Below are positions 43,700 to 56,112 of a stretch of DNA of 64,000 nt, piece after piece. The DNA is taken from the NCBI GenBank assembly GCA_022559845.1, contig CM040118.1, forward strand, positions 232,857,224 through 232,921,223, written 5' to 3'. Source of the stretch: Amorphophallus konjac (Eukaryota; Streptophyta; Magnoliopsida; Alismatales; Araceae). Made by a program: the position numbers and the translations under genes. The notes beneath the pieces were generated by a model. The model did not search any database. It saw only the letters and a list, made by a program, of their open reading frames with translations, and was not told the DNA's origin. Numbering within the stretch: position 1 is the stretch's first letter; each line of letters begins with the position of its first letter.

Positions 43700-45940
43700 A
43701 CATATTTTAACATGTATATTATTGATTCCGCAAGTTTGGATTTATCAGACGATTTAGGATTCAAACACTGGACATTTTCCCACCTGCCACAGTCGTTGTT
43801 TATCTACATCGGCATAAAATTCTAATATCCTTGATTACTGTCAAAGGTACCTTTCTGGCCTCTACAGTATTCGTTGTGATTCTATGGGTTTTGTCCAATG
43901 GATATGATCTTGATGAACGCCCATTAGAGATGTACTCTTGCAAGAAAATTTGAAGACTTCCATTCCTTGGACATGCGGAATTTGGATTACAATTGGTCTC
44001 TTGAGACCTTTACATTCGGCCTCGATTATGTAATTGGGTCTTCGAGTTTATATCCGGTCATAGCCCGACTGTTGGGTTTGCTTTTGTTTGCGATTGAACC
44101 TTTGTATTGCTTCCATTGACGATCATACCACTCATTATGCTTTTGGTCACGATCAAACTGTTGAATTTGTTTTTACCCACAATCAGACGGTTGGATTTGC
44201 ACCCGGCCACTATCGGACCGTTGAATTTGTTTCTGGTCAACATCTAGCTGTCAGGGTTCAATTTCATCATGATCGGACCTTTCTTAGGTATATCTACAAT
44301 TTCTCACCCTTCTTGGGTATTTTTGTAGTTTTTGACCCTTCTTGGGTATATTTACAGTTGTCGACTCTTCTTAGATACTTCTGCAATTTTCTGGTTCTTC
44401 TAGATTTATCAATCATTTCTTGATTTCCATGATATATCTGCAATTTTTCAGTTCTCTCGGACACCGTTGTCATTTCTTGATTGTCCTGAGTGCTTTTGTC
44501 ATTTCTTGACTTTTCAGTGCATTTTCGTCATTTCTTGACCTTTATGGGTGTTTCTGTCATTTCTTGACTTTCTTAGACATTTTTGTCATTTGTTGACTTT
44601 TCAGGGTTTATTTGCAGTTTGCTTCTCTTTCTGGTTATACTTGCAATTTTCTCCCCCTTTCTGGGTCTCCAAGCAATTTTACCCCCTTTTTTTATTTTTT
44701 TTTGAAATGCCACTTCAATTTTACCTCCCCTTGCTGGATATATTTGCAATTTTATCCCTTGTTGGGTCTCCTGGGTATGATGGTTCTTGGCCATGGAAAG
44801 GCACGTGGATTGGTATGGTTAACCTTAAGCTAAACTCAAGAGAGCGCACACTGCTTCAGGGAATTGGCATGGTCCTGCTCCACCAGGTCGTGCAGAAGGC
44901 GTGAACTTGAACAAGGGCATGTTTGGTAATTTTTGACTGGACATGAGCTTTGTGTAATTTCCAGGCTGAGTAGGGGCTCTTGCAATTTCTGAATAGGCCA
45001 AAGACATTTCGGCCATTTCCAAAAAGTTTAGGGGTATTTGTGTAATTTTGGACAGACTAAGGGTATTTTTGTAATATCTGGGCTTAGCAAGGGTTTTTAT
45101 TTAATTTTGGACAGATCAAGGGTATTTTTGTAATATCTCGATTGAACAAAGATTTTTGTGTAATTTTGGATAGACCATGGGTATTTTTGTAATATCTGGA
45201 CTGAACAAGGGTTTTTGTGTAATTTTGGATAGACTAGGGGTATTTTTGTAATATCTAGACTGAGCAAGAGTTTCTGTGTAAGTTCAACATAAGGCACAAG
45301 TCTCTCCTTGGTGGAGGCACACAAAGCAAAGACACTTAGGAGATTGCTTCTCTTTTTTGAGCTCTCATGGGCTGCGATCTTTCTCCATGCATCCGTCAGC
45401 ACATCTCTGCGGATTGCCCTCTCCAAGAAATAGCACAAGGGGCATAGCTACCATTATGGGTGCATATTTGCAAACACCCTTGCTTGGGCTATTAGAAGAA
45501 AACAAGGCATAAGGCCTTTAGCCGCTCCTTGGTGGAAACTCCATTGGCTCTCTCTGGGTGTGTGTGTTCTCCTTTTTTTCATTAGAGACACCATTGGGGG
45601 TTTCTATAGGCAAGGGATGGAGAAGGGGCTACCCCGGACCGGGTGGACCCCTTGGGGGACCTACCTGGACTGGGTGGATCCCTTCCTTTCTCTCCCATTC
45701 TCCTTTTTTTTTTTAAAGAGAGAGAGGGAAGGTGGACTCGGTCCGGGTGGCCTCCTAGGGAGGCAAGGTGGACTGGGTGACCTCCTAGGGAGGCAGGGTG
45801 AACCGGGTGGTTCCCTTCCCCCCTTTTTCTTTCTTTCTTTCTTTTAATTAGAGAGAGAGGAAGGGTGGACTCCCTTGGGAGCCTACTTGGTCCGGGTAGG
45901 TCCCTCCCCTTTTCTTCTTTTCTCTTTTTTTTGTTATTTT
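43700..45940 (-). repeat. Degraded antisense Tat-like Gypsy LTR
   Basis: 43725-43810 resembles, in reverse, the end region of the other LTRs (TCAGACGATTTAGGATTC, CATCGGC). 44230-44600 and 45040-45290 carry GGGTATTTTTGTAATAT words. 45590-45900 resembles the GC-rich CCGGGTGGACCCC part upstream of the TATA box. Boundaries are approximate. Confidence 0.5.
45051..45285 (-). repeat. Four tandem 58-59 bp units
   Basis: Units start at 45051, 45109, 45168 and 45227 (GGACAGACTAAGGGTATTTT and variants). They lie inside the degraded LTR. Confidence 0.8.
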
Positions 45941-47486
45941 GTAGGTTTCAACATATGTATACAAGTTTCACTCTTGTAGTACATATAGCCTGGATCAGCT
46001 AAATGCATCTCAACCTTTACCCAATTTGTAGCAGCCAAAACTCTCGCTGATATATATATTTTTTTCGGTTGAATTTTGATATTCCTGTCTCTTCAATCAG
46101 CTTATTGGAGCTTCTCATTCCTGTTGCGATGCTCTTTACCTGTTTTCTCTCTGAACCTTCTGACTTCATTGAGATCACCTATCAATCACCGGGGTGGTTT
46201 ATATACCTCATGACATTCTGTAAGCTCATCCCGCAAAATGTATTTTTTTTGTCATCAGTTTGACAGTAAATTCCTGATTGCATCCACTTTCACCTTGTTA
46301 TTGTAGTATAAAACCTTGCTATCTTTGCAATGTGATCGCATAAAGAGTACTACACCTAATTTAAATGAAAATCTATATGAAAATAACATTTTTCCAATTG
46401 CATCAAATCAACTATAAATTGTTCCATTCTCATTTTTTCCTAGCAGAATCTCAGTGTTATTTGTCTACAATCCCTAACCATCTCTTGCGTTTTGAGGCCA
46501 GTTAACCCCCTGGATGTTCTGAGGCAGAGGGTTCACCTTTAGAACATGCTTCCTTGTGTCTTTTCACAGTGCTCACCCTCACTGCCAATGGGTTAGGATA
46601 AAATGGTTCTCAACTCCCCATCTTCCCTGGCATCCTTTTTGATATTTACTACACTATACCGAAATTAATTATCCCTTATTTTTTGGTCATTATAGTATAA
46701 ACTTAATTTTCCTTTCTTATGCGTTTATATCATCATTAGCAGAGCGTTATCCTGTTCATTTGGGTTGGCCATGTGAATCATTTGCCATCATATAGCTTTA
46801 GGTCTACAGACATTTCACTGGTGGGATTTTCTGATGCTTCCTATTTTCAGTAAAGTTTGATATAAAATGACCACCTTAAAATGTGGTTTGTGCACTCTAT
46901 AAATCTCATGCTTTTGTTTAGTAATACCTGCCAGCCTAAGGTCAATTTATCCCCAGGTAGGTTTCAATGCTTGATGCTTTTACTTTGTAATCTAGACTCA
47001 AAGTTACAACTCTGTCTATCACATATACAATGACTATTCTTCATACAATTTCTTCCATTTTATCAGTAATTAGAGGGCCCTGGGAGAATGAAAGGTCATA
47101 GTATTGGGTTCAGGGATGGGATGTATGGTGGGGAGTGGCTGTGTCAGGACTTGAACAAAACTTTTATTAGAGCAAAAGTGGGGCTGCAGTGAAGTAATCT
47201 AGATAATTCAATTGCATTTCTTGGAGAACGCAGTTTTATCTCTCCTTGCAACATTACATCACAAATACAGAAGGAAATTATCCTTGAGGAAAGGAGATGC
47301 TCAAAAGGCATCTGTTGATGTACTGCTTTAGCAAGTTATTTATGGTATTTTTACAGATAGTTCCATGTTTGTCCCTGGAATCTTGATAATTAGAAGAAGA
47401 TCCTCAAATTTTGATTCCGACCCAAGATTGATCCCTGTCATTATTTTTCTTATGATGACACTAACATCTATTAACTTAGCCCAGAT
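45941..47486. other. HMA1 intron, AT-rich, nothing recognised
   Basis: No element coding, tandem array or exon identified. Confidence 0.45.
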
Positions 47487-48008
47487 TAGGGCTGCAAATG
47501 GAAGCCGAAAATCTGAAATTCTGACTCGATTCCGATTATTTTTATAGGTTTTGAATGCATAAATGTCACCATTAAACTATCGGAATCGGATATTCCGACA
47601 AATTATCGGAATCAGAATCGGAGAGTGCAGTTTCATATCCTATTTCCAAGTTATGATTCTACTAGGTTTTTATTATCAAATCATTTTAAAAAGTATGTAT
47701 ATATTTTTAGTTTGTAGTTAGTCCTCTTTATCTTGACAAGTTTAGAAGGTGACCATTAGATAATTTTGATTTTTTTTTCAAATGGAGTTTGAAGTTTGGA
47801 TAATATATAAAATATATTTTAAATGTAAAATTTCAAATAGAGGTATCAGAAACTGGCTCCATTGCTGGTAATCGAAATTGGAAACGGAACAGAATCAGAA
47901 ACAATATGTTTTAATCTTATCGGAATCAAAATTGGAACCTTGATTTTCTTATCGAAATCGGAATTGGAATCTGTTGATTCCCGTCTTCTGACCCGTTTGC
48001 ATCCCTAT
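47487..48008. mobile_element. Non-autonomous hAT-type MITE
   Basis: Starts TAGGGCTGCAAATGG and ends so that its reverse complement begins TAGGGATGCAAACGG, a 15-bp terminal inverted repeat with two mismatches and the TAGGG.TGCAAA.GG form common in hAT MITEs. Flanks GCCCAGAT (47479-47486) and TCCCAGGT (48009-48016) agree at six of eight bases. The 522 bp have no coding and repeat ATCGGAATC-like words. Confidence 0.8.
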
Positions 48009-48054
48009 CCCAGGTTAAAATAAACTAAAGATTAGAAACTTATCTTTAATTATC

Positions 48055-48210
48055 TTTTTAGAGAGAGAGGGAGAATATATATACATATAGATAGAGAGAG
48101 AGGGAGGGAGGGAGAGAGAGAGTGAGTTGGGCATGGTGGCACTTACAAGGGAGAAGGCAGGCAGAGAGAGAGTTGGGCAGGGTGGCACTTACAAGGGAGT
48201 AGGCAGGCTG
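48055..48210. repeat. GA microsatellite and a tandemly duplicated ~50-bp segment
   Basis: GA-rich run with a TATATACATATAG interruption. The segment GTTGGGCATGGTGGCACTTA and its downstream ~25 bp is then repeated once (about 48125 and 48172). Confidence 0.7.
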
Positions 48211-49134
48211 ATGAGATCACAGGTGAGGTTGCCTTCTTGTGACAATCCATTTGAGGGACTGATGGCTTTTCTGGTGTCCACACCTCCCCAATATACCACC
48301 TTGCTGTTCAGCCACATGATCTTGTAGCAGTTGGCTTGCCCCATCACGAGCTTTGTGAACTTGTGGTTGCCACAACTGAGGTGAAGGAGATGCTGGGTTG
48401 CAAAGGGAAAACCTGGGAGCTGCAAGTGTGAGCCATGCTGCGCAGCAAGCTCTTGGCGGGACGCAGGTGGTTCCGGTGCTGTGGTTGTGGCATAGCGTGA
48501 GGTGGTGCTGACTGCATCTGCAGCAGCGGCCAGTAGGAGGAAAAGAAGAGCAGCCGGGAGTCACGGTGGGGCTGTGAAATCATGGTGACAGGGACTGCAC
48601 ACAAGGAGGCAGCAAGGAGTCCTCATGGCCATCAGTGATGGGGAGGGGAGAAACTTTCATCGTTTTCTTTAAAGAAAGAACATTCTTGCCAATGATGCTC
48701 TTTTGAACATCTGCTAACCATCGACATGTTTTCTTCAATGGTTAACAATTATAATGGAGTTTTCTAAATATTAAAATTACAAGGATAATATGGAATTAGG
48801 CTAGATTATAGGGACTAATGTGTAAAAATCCCATTATTTAATTTTCTCTTATAGATCTGAAATTTAACGTTGTAGATAGAAAGAGAGGCTTGATCCTTGA
48901 TTTTTGTAAAGGGTTTCTTTTGAAATTGTTTTAGGCCAAAAACAATAGAAGGGTTTCATATTTAACTTAGGAACATGGATTTCATAAATTGGCATCCCTT
49001 TGTTCCTTTTTTGTTTTAGCAAATTATTTTTATGATGTTGTTCATGAGATGACAATATCAAGCACGATTGTCCTTCATACTTGAAGCACATGAAGAAAAA
49101 TCTCTTCCAGCTCTGATAAAATCTTGTGCTGCAG
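48211..49134. other. HMA1 intron with an unassigned minus-strand frame
   Basis: On the minus strand 48590-48190 gives an open stretch with a Leu/Ala-rich hydrophobic start and Cys-containing downstream words (LSCGNHKFTKL). I could not assign it to a family. It may be a gene fragment or chance. 48620-49134 is AT-rich intron. Confidence 0.3.
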
Positions 49135-49247
49135 TCAATAGAGGTTCAATTTACCGAGCATTGGGACTTATGGTGGCAGCATCACCATGTGCACTTGCTG
49201 TTGCTCCTTTGGCATATGCCACTGCCATCAGTGCCTGTGCAAGTAAG
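49135..49247 (+). CDS. HMA1: HMA1 chloroplast P1B-type ATPase, next exon with SPC motif
   Basis: Follows the acceptor CTTGTGCTGCAG. Its first two bases complete the codon split from 18580. It encodes NRGSIYRALGLMVAASPCAL and AVAPLAYATAISACASK. The Ser-Pro-Cys of the metal-binding transmembrane helix replaces the usual Cys-Pro-Cys of P1B ATPases and is characteristic of HMA1. The donor is either GTACTA at 49248 (ends in a Lys codon, used here) or GTAAGG at 49243, which fits the donor consensus better but ends in a split codon. The DKTGT phosphorylation site should follow on a later exon not found in this window. Confidence 0.92.
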
Positions 49248-50469
49248 GTACTAATAAGATTCACATCCATAAACTGCAAATAATATAGCCTGGTGCTTTT
49301 GCTATTGTAAATCTATTATCCTCCCTACCGGGCTAGTATTTGTTGTCAATGCTGCTCGTACATTTGTTCCTCATTTTTTTCATTAGATTCAATGTATTTT
49401 ATGCACAATATATTGTTTCTGTTGACATTTCTCAAAGGTTTTGCCATAAATTAATTCATTCTTCTGTGTAGTCAAAGGCGAGTGGCACCTGAAAATGCAT
49501 AGGCATTTTTGGAAGCCCCCCAACCCCTACAAAGAGGAAAAAGAACACCATGAAAGAAGAATATTAGTCCAAGGAAAAGAAATGAAACGTCCATGAACCA
49601 TGTCCAATACTTTTCTTGAGAATAGCTAAGGTCACATTTTAATAAAATGGAAGGTGCAATAGAATACTCATCGGTCTGGATGTAACCAGAACTATTTCCT
49701 GCCCAGACCTATTTATTAAGATGATAGGCTTGGCTATACATATATTAATCCATCTTAAACAGAATTGCAAGTATTGCAAAAAAGAGAATGCTCGTTCCTA
49801 TTTAATTATATCCATCCACCTCTTGATTTCTGCAATGCCTCTGACTTTGCTATGCCTTTCTTCCCAATTATTAGCAACCAGTCCTCTACAAGATTGCTAG
49901 ACCTCTTCAATACATTGATAACAGTGTGCCAATCCTCTCTAAAAACTCTGGTTCCTTTCTCTTCATATTGTCCATAAGGTCATTGGTGGCATAATAGGCA
50001 AACAGATGCTTTCTTGTTGATCAAGACATCTCTGTATCCAACATTCAATTTTGCAATATCATTTGGTTCGCACCCTATGACGTGCAAACATTTAAAAATA
50101 TCAATTCATACCTCCATTTTTCATGGGATTGGCCAATCCTGACCCAGATCGTCCAATTCATATTGGGAAAGGTCAATATTGATCTGAATTGAACAGGAAA
50201 TGAAGTCCCTCTAACTAAGGAAGGAAAAAAAACTGATCGGCTCGAATTTGCCTAAATCATCTGATTCTGGTTTAATTCTTAGTTGATCCTAATCTCCTAT
50301 CCAAATCCTGGAATACAGTATTAACTCCTAAAGCCAGTCCCCTATTTTTCTAAAAGGATAAGAAATGTTTAACTGGGCCATAGTCTGCCCAGGGATATCC
50401 AAGTCAGCTCTGAATTGATCAATTTCTTTGTGAATTGGCTGAGGAGAGCCAGTCTGACGATGACCAGGC
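49248..50469 (+). other. HMA1 downstream intron (start), possible LINE scraps
   Basis: AT-rich. 49750-50080 read on the minus strand gives fragments reminiscent of the C-terminal zf-RVT part of an L1, but too weak to assign. No HMA1 exon seen from here to the right edge. Confidence 0.4.
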
Positions 50470-52360
50470 CAACCGCCTGGCCCCTGGCATGAAAAGGATC
50501 CATGCACGGCGAGAGGCTCTGGGGATGGACGGAGTTCGGGGCACACCGTGTGCCCTCCGGGGATTGTGGACCTCGTCATAGGGGAGGTTCTGGCAGGGTT
50601 CTGGGCCCTGGACCAAGGTGTTTTCACTGCCGGCTGTGGGGGCACCTGCAGAGATTCTGCAGGTCTCCTCTCAGATCTTCTTGGCCGAAGACAGGCAGGG
50701 TGAGAGGGGTCAGGTCCTACGCTGAGGTGGTTGGGCAGAGGCTGGTGGCTACACCCCCACTGGTGTGCTGTGAGCCACTGCATCTGGGAGGGCTCGCACC
50801 GGAGAGTATGTCCTATCGTCTTCAGTGGCTTACTAGGTGTGTGTTTGGATCCCCCCCCCAAGGCGGCTTGGATGTGGTCAAGACTAAGGAGTGGCTGGAC
50901 AGGTGATGGGGGGCTGATGGTCCTTGGGCCATTTCGGAGGTCCTTAGGAATGGTCTAGTTGCCATTGCGGCTGGAGTGCAGGTCAACGCAGGAGGCAGTT
51001 GATGTTGGAGTGCTGGTTGCCGACAGTTCTTTCCTCCTGATTCAGAGGTGGTCCTTTGAAAGCGGTACTTTCGCTACTCCGGCGAGGTATGCCTACTGGG
51101 TTAGATTTGCAAGGGTGCTGCTACGCCTCTGTGATGATGCATGCGTTAGTTTTCTAGCCAGGCCATTCGGAGATTTGGAGGCCAATACGGTGCAGGTTGT
51201 CCTGGATTGCAGGGCTCTGACTGTAGAGGCCATTGTGGTAACTCCGGGGGTAGTTCAAGCACCTCCGGCGATCACTTTCTCTCTTGGGCATCGGGATGTG
51301 GTTGTTCAGGTGTTCGTTGGCGAGCCGGTGACGGAGGAAGGGTGTTGGCGGCAAGTGCTGTTAGGGCGTCCACCACCCAGTCAAGAGGAGGAAGAAGCAC
51401 AGTGCGTGGCGTTTCAAATTTCAAACCGCTCACTTGAGCAGGTTGGGCCGAGTGGGCCTGGACCGGGGCCTAGCGGGCTTTTTGGGCCGGTTTCCAGCGG
51501 GTGGGTGGATTCGGATGTGGCGGCCTGGGACTCGGTGTGGGAACCGAATAACTTACCTGAATCTGGTTTTGTCGGGGTTAATAGGTTTTGAAGATCTGTT
51601 TGGGGTCATCTTTCCAACCCAAATGCCTGTTTTGTTACAGGGAGCCCTGCGGTGCCTTCTCTGGCAGGGGGTTGGCCCCCTTCTCAGTCTCGGTCGCCAG
51701 TAGGAGCAACGCCAGCCGGTTCCCTCACCGCCGGTGGCCCGCTCTGACATCACGTCCAGTCCTCCGTCTTCCTCTGTCCACCCGCGGCAAGGTGCAGGGG
51801 GGAGTTCGTGACGGTGAAGGCGTCCCTTGCAACTGTCGACCGGAAGGGGAAACGGAAGATCGGTAGGCACCGACGACCTTGTCTGAGACAGGACGGGGCG
51901 ACAGTAACCTCCTATCCAGCCAGAGAATGTCGCAACACTAGTAGGCCCCTTCTTGTGGGGCGATCCCTATTTTGTCCGGCTGCCCCCTGTGTTCACAATA
52001 GAGGGCTTCTCGGTGGAGGTCCACACCCAGTCATCGGCGGACGATCTGCGAATAGTCAAGTTGGGCTCTACGGGTCTCTTTCATGAAGATGAACACTAGG
52101 AGGTAGAGGAGGAAGCTCTTACAGAGGTAGAGGTTGTGCCTCCGGCCTTGCAGGGAGGGTCGGTGGCACTAGTCACTGTGGGTGAGGTGATGAGGGGGAG
52201 GGGTTGGCTGAGCAGGGAGGAGTTGAGGGAGATGGTGTGGGAGGTGGAAAAGTTAATGGAGGATAAGGTGGGGGAGTTGGCTGAGAAGACGGGGTTTTCC
52301 TTTGAAGTTGGGGCTGATAAGGATGCCAAAGGGGCGCTTAGCAAAATCAACAAGAGGTGA
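50470..52360 (+). pseudogene. L1-type LINE ORF1 with a CCHC knuckle
   Basis: The 50502-50906 frame contains CFHCRLWGHLQRFC, a CX2CX4HX4C knuckle as found in plant L1 ORF1 RNA-binding proteins. A frame break near 50930 leads to 50959-51591 (210 residues, rich in Val/Ala, with YWVRFARVLLRLC), then broken frames to a final 52136-52360 segment. ORF1 protein binds LINE RNA. The start of the LINE lies near 50470 but its 5' end is not sharply defined. Confidence 0.65.
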
Positions 52361-52447
52361 TGCACCTCTATTTTGTAGGAAGAAAGGGTCCAGTAGAGAA
52401 GAGAGAAGGGGGGGGGGGGTCAGGGGGAGGAGGAGAGCAACGATCTG

Positions 52448-53870
52448 TCCTTATGAGGATTGTCTCGTGGAACGTTAGGGGGCTTGGGGGGTCGGAGAAG
52501 AAGAGGGCCGTGAAGGAGTTGGTCAGGAGGTGTAAGATTGACCTTCTCTGTATTTAGGAGACTAAGTGTGAAGGGGAGGGTGAGTCTTTCGTGAGGGAGC
52601 TTAGGGGGATGAGACTTAGTAAGGGTGTTGTAGCCCTGATAGTTGGTAGGTTTGGGGGCATTATGGTTCTTTGGAACTTTTTTAAGGTGGATGAAGTGAT
52701 GGTGGATAGGCACTTGAGTTGGTGGGCCATCTCCCTTTATTTAACCAATGTGAGGGATGGCTTTTTGTGGGACTTCACTGGTGTGTATGGTTCTCAAGGA
52801 AGGGAGGACAAGCGGCTGCTCTAGGAGGAGTTGATCACCCTCCATCTCTCTTCAAGGAGGCCGTGGTGTGTGGGAGGAGACTTCAATGCAGTGGCTGCGC
52901 CTTGGGAGCAGTCCGGGGAGACTGGCTATGCAGGGGAAATGGAGGACTTCTCTGCTTTCATTGAGGAGATGGCTTTGGTGGACATTTGGGCATCACATTG
53001 TCTCTTCACTTGGTCCAACATGCGAGCAGAGGCTTCTTGCTCGAGATTGGACAAGTTCCTGATATCCGTGGACTGGGAGGATCATTATCCTCATGTGCAG
53101 GTGCTTCCGCTGGCTAGGTTAGTGTCAGACCACAAACCCATACTCTTGAAGACCAGTTAGACTCAGGACAAGTGGTTCCTCTTCAGGCTTGAGAAATTCT
53201 GGTTGAGGGAGTTGGACTTCATGGACACTGTCAAGGGGGCATGGTTTTCTCAAGTTGCTGGGCGCTCTGCTATGGCCACTTTTGTGTTGAGGTTAAAGCA
53301 CACTGCACAGGTTCTCCAGACTTGGGGGCCGGATAAAAGTAAAAACTCTCCCAGCCAAGACAGCCAAGGACATGATTCTACAGCAGATCGAGGGTCTGAA
53401 TAGTCTGGAGGAGGCATGATTGCTAGATGTAGAGAATAGGACTCTTCGGAATTCTTTGAGGTGTCAGTTTGAAGAGATCCTCTCAAGAGAGGAAATATAC
53501 TGGAGATAGAGATCTAGGGACAGATGGATTAAAGAGGGGGACAAGAACACTTCTTCTTCTAGCGTATTGCTTCTGGGAGGAGGAGAGTTAATATCATTAC
53601 TTGTATTAGGGTGGGGGCGCTCTCTATCTCTTCAGATGAGCACATCGAGGATTCAGCCAGGGACTACTACTTCAGGCTATTTTTAGAGGATCGGTTCAGA
53701 CCCATGATAGTAGGTGATCTTCTTCCCTGCCTGTCTTCTGAGGAGTGGGAGGATGTTACCCAGAGGTTTTCAGAGGAGGAGGTTCGCCAGGTAGTTTTCT
53801 CTCTCACAAGGGACAGAGCACCAGGACCGGATAGCTTCTTTTTTGCCTTCTTCCAACACTGTTGGGATAT
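52448..53870 (+). pseudogene. L1-type LINE ORF2, endonuclease and start of RT region, cut by a Gypsy insertion
   Basis: Starts MRIVSWNVRGLG, the common N-terminus of plant L1 endonuclease. Continues LLCI-stop-ETK (TAG at 52556), FTGVYG (52770s), RPWCVGGDFNAVA (52858-52900), FTWSNMRA and DHKPILLKT (53150s). Further stops lie at about 52822 and 53158. 53611-53870 carries RDRAPGPDSFFFAFFQHCWDIV, the run-up to RT, and is cut exactly at 53870 by the LTR starting TGTTGC. Closely related to the L1 at 23490-32137. Confidence 0.88.
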
Positions 53871-55900
53871 TGTTGCACCCGAAAATTGTCTTGAATTAAA
53901 TCAAGGAATTGTTGCTATGCAACGTTCGACGAGAAGCACGACGTATCGTCAACACCGTCGGACTACGGAGTATCTCCGTAATTCAGGGTCTCTCGACCCG
54001 ACAATATTATGGTCGACGTCACAGCAAGAAGATTAGCGAGGAAGATTCGTACGTATACCGGTCAGAGTAGCCGAGCAAGTGTATCACACGGCACAGACGG
54101 GCGTAAAGGTTCCTCCCTATGCGGCGACGAACGGCCAAACAAACAAACAATACTCCTTCCACGGACGCGATGCTGCTACGCGGCGAAGGAGCGATCTCCA
54201 CGAGATATATAGCTCCACCACGGCTCTTCTCCAACCCGGGACGACGAAAACGGAGCGAAACGGCGCGAAGAGGAGCCAAAAAGCACGCCCGGGGGTCAAA
54301 CGACCCCTCCCGGGTCAAAAGGGAGGCCGTGGCCCCGCCAGGTGGCCCACCCGCGGGGTCGCGCGACCCCGCCGGGTGGCCCCGCGGGTTCGTGCGACCC
54401 TGCCGGGTCGCGCCCATCCCGGGGTCGCGCGACCCCGCCGGGTCCCACCTGCGGGCGACCCCGCCGGGGTCCGCTCTGGGCTTTTAAAAAAAATAAACAA
54501 ATTAAAAAAAAGATTTTTAACCCCCTCAGAGGGGTCATTTGGCCCTTTTTGGTGGCCAGAGGGGTCAAAATGGCTTTTTGCCACCCCACCTTGACAGAAT
54601 CGGGGCAAATTCGTTCATTTGACCCCTCTGGGCCCTCCCGCCTTCTATAAATAGACCCTAAGGGTCCAAGTGGAGGAGGGACACATCAGACACAGAGGAG
54701 GATTACGTACGTACGGAGCACTTCTAGCACTCGGAGCATCCAACGTTTGGAGTTTGGAGTTTGTTTCGACCCGTGTGGGGTAAGTCCCCGGGTCTTGTAT
54801 TTATGCCCCTACGAGGTATATTTACATTTATACCCCTCAGTGGGCCATGGTGGTGATTATGCCTCTCAGCGGGCCATGTTTGTAAGTCTTTTCGTTTCGG
54901 GACGACTAAGTCACGTGGTTCTGTCCTTATAATGGCGGAATTACAAAAATATCTTCCCCGGGACCGTAAAAGACCCAAGTCCTGTAATTTGCAGTTATAC
55001 CTTGCAACTTTTGTAATTGGGGCTACGCCCCTATCTCTCGCTCCAACGCGGACTTTTGTATAGTCGACAACTCGCCGACAACTCTTGTACTCATTGGAAT
55101 TATAAAAGCACTCAACATGCTCTGTCTATCTCCTTTATGGAAGATTATGAAAAAATCCCTATCTTCCGCAAAATGGCATATATACCCCTCCTCCGGCCAA
55201 GTTGACAAACGAGCGCTTTCTATGAAACCCCTCGTCATTCTTTCGGTCTGGGAGTGTTGTTAGCTAAGTTCAACACTCGGGTATCACCTCAAAACTAGGT
55301 TTAGGGTCTGGTAAAATTATCGAAATATCTCTGTGACCTAAAAATGGCCTCAGACCCTTTGAAACCCTCCAGAAACGGCCTCCATGCCTTGGGAAGTCAG
55401 GAATTCGATCCTACTTCCATTTCAACCCAGGAATTCCAGAAATGCCCCTGGCTTGGTAAATTACCGAAATACCCCTGGGGTGTAAAATTGCCAAAATACC
55501 CCGCGTGGTCCAGAAATCTCTCTACTTCTAAAACGCCTACGGCTTCTGCATCTTTGCATCCCTACTCTGAAATTCTAGGGTTTTGCTCAGACTTAACCCT
55601 AACCTAGTCAATATGTTGGTGGTGAATGAATGGAGAGCTCCCCGAACGAGAGTGCCCTTAACATCCGAACCTATAGAGAGGAGTTTGGGGATTTCTTTGA
55701 CAGTTAAACAAAGGTGTTCGGACGTTAGGCCGATGTATATCAACACTGACCAGGCGCACCCGAACCCAAATCGTCTGATACGATGCGCACACACGGAATC
55801 ACCCTCTACTCAGATAGGGGGGGATGTTTCTTTTCAAAAAGAACAAAATCTATATTTTATCTATGATAAAAAAAAGATTAGATTTTTTCCGTGTCTCACA
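53871..55900 (+). repeat. 5' LTR of the Tat-like Gypsy element
   Basis: 2030 bp from TGTTGCACCC to GTGTCTCACA. Contains GGGGTCGCGCGACCCC palindromes (54355-54370, 54421-54436), TATA box (54646-54653), and AAATTACCGAAATACCCC words (55310-55500). Related LTRs lie at 14637-16696 and 35023-37109. Confidence 0.88.
54646..54653 (+). promoter_or_regulatory. TATA box of the Gypsy 5' LTR
   Basis: TATAAATA in TTCTATAAATAGACCC. It has the same flanks as the boxes in the two related LTRs. Confidence 0.65.
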
Positions 55901-55903
55901 GAC

Positions 55904-55922
55904 TGGCACGCCCGCTGGGACC
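55904..55922 (+). other. Primer binding site of the Gypsy element
   Basis: TGGCACGCCCGCTGGGACC, three bases after the LTR end. It starts with TGG, complementary to the tRNA CCA end, and resembles the primer sites of Tat/Ogre elements. I did not identify the tRNA. Confidence 0.7.
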
Positions 55923-56112
55923 TTTCTCGCCTTTCTTCTTTCTGTCAAAGAAAGCCTCCAAACCTTTTTTAAGGTTCTGATTTCCCTCCTCTTCCTTTTA
56001 CAGGACGGGAAGAGGAGGGTATACGTCTCTCTACTCGTCTGAGAGGTACTCACGCTTCTGCGCCCTTCTCCGTTTGTGCTACGCACCACCACCACCAACA
56101 CCAGCAACAACA

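Larger units (their letters stand above)
18581..49134 (+). other. HMA1 intron of ~30.5 kb filled with nested transposons
   Basis: It is bounded by GTATGC (18581) and CTGCAG (49129-49134). The two exons join in phase (one base plus two) to give a Val codon followed by NRGSIYRALGLM, as expected for HMA1. The interior holds Copia, TRIM, RTE, L1, hAT, MITE and several Gypsy LTR insertions on both strands. Confidence 0.85.

Noticed and set aside
48190..48590. Host gene exon on the minus strand (Cys-containing, hydrophobic start)
   Set aside because: No family could be assigned, frames are short and overlapping, and there is no supporting splice structure. Kept only as an unassigned frame.
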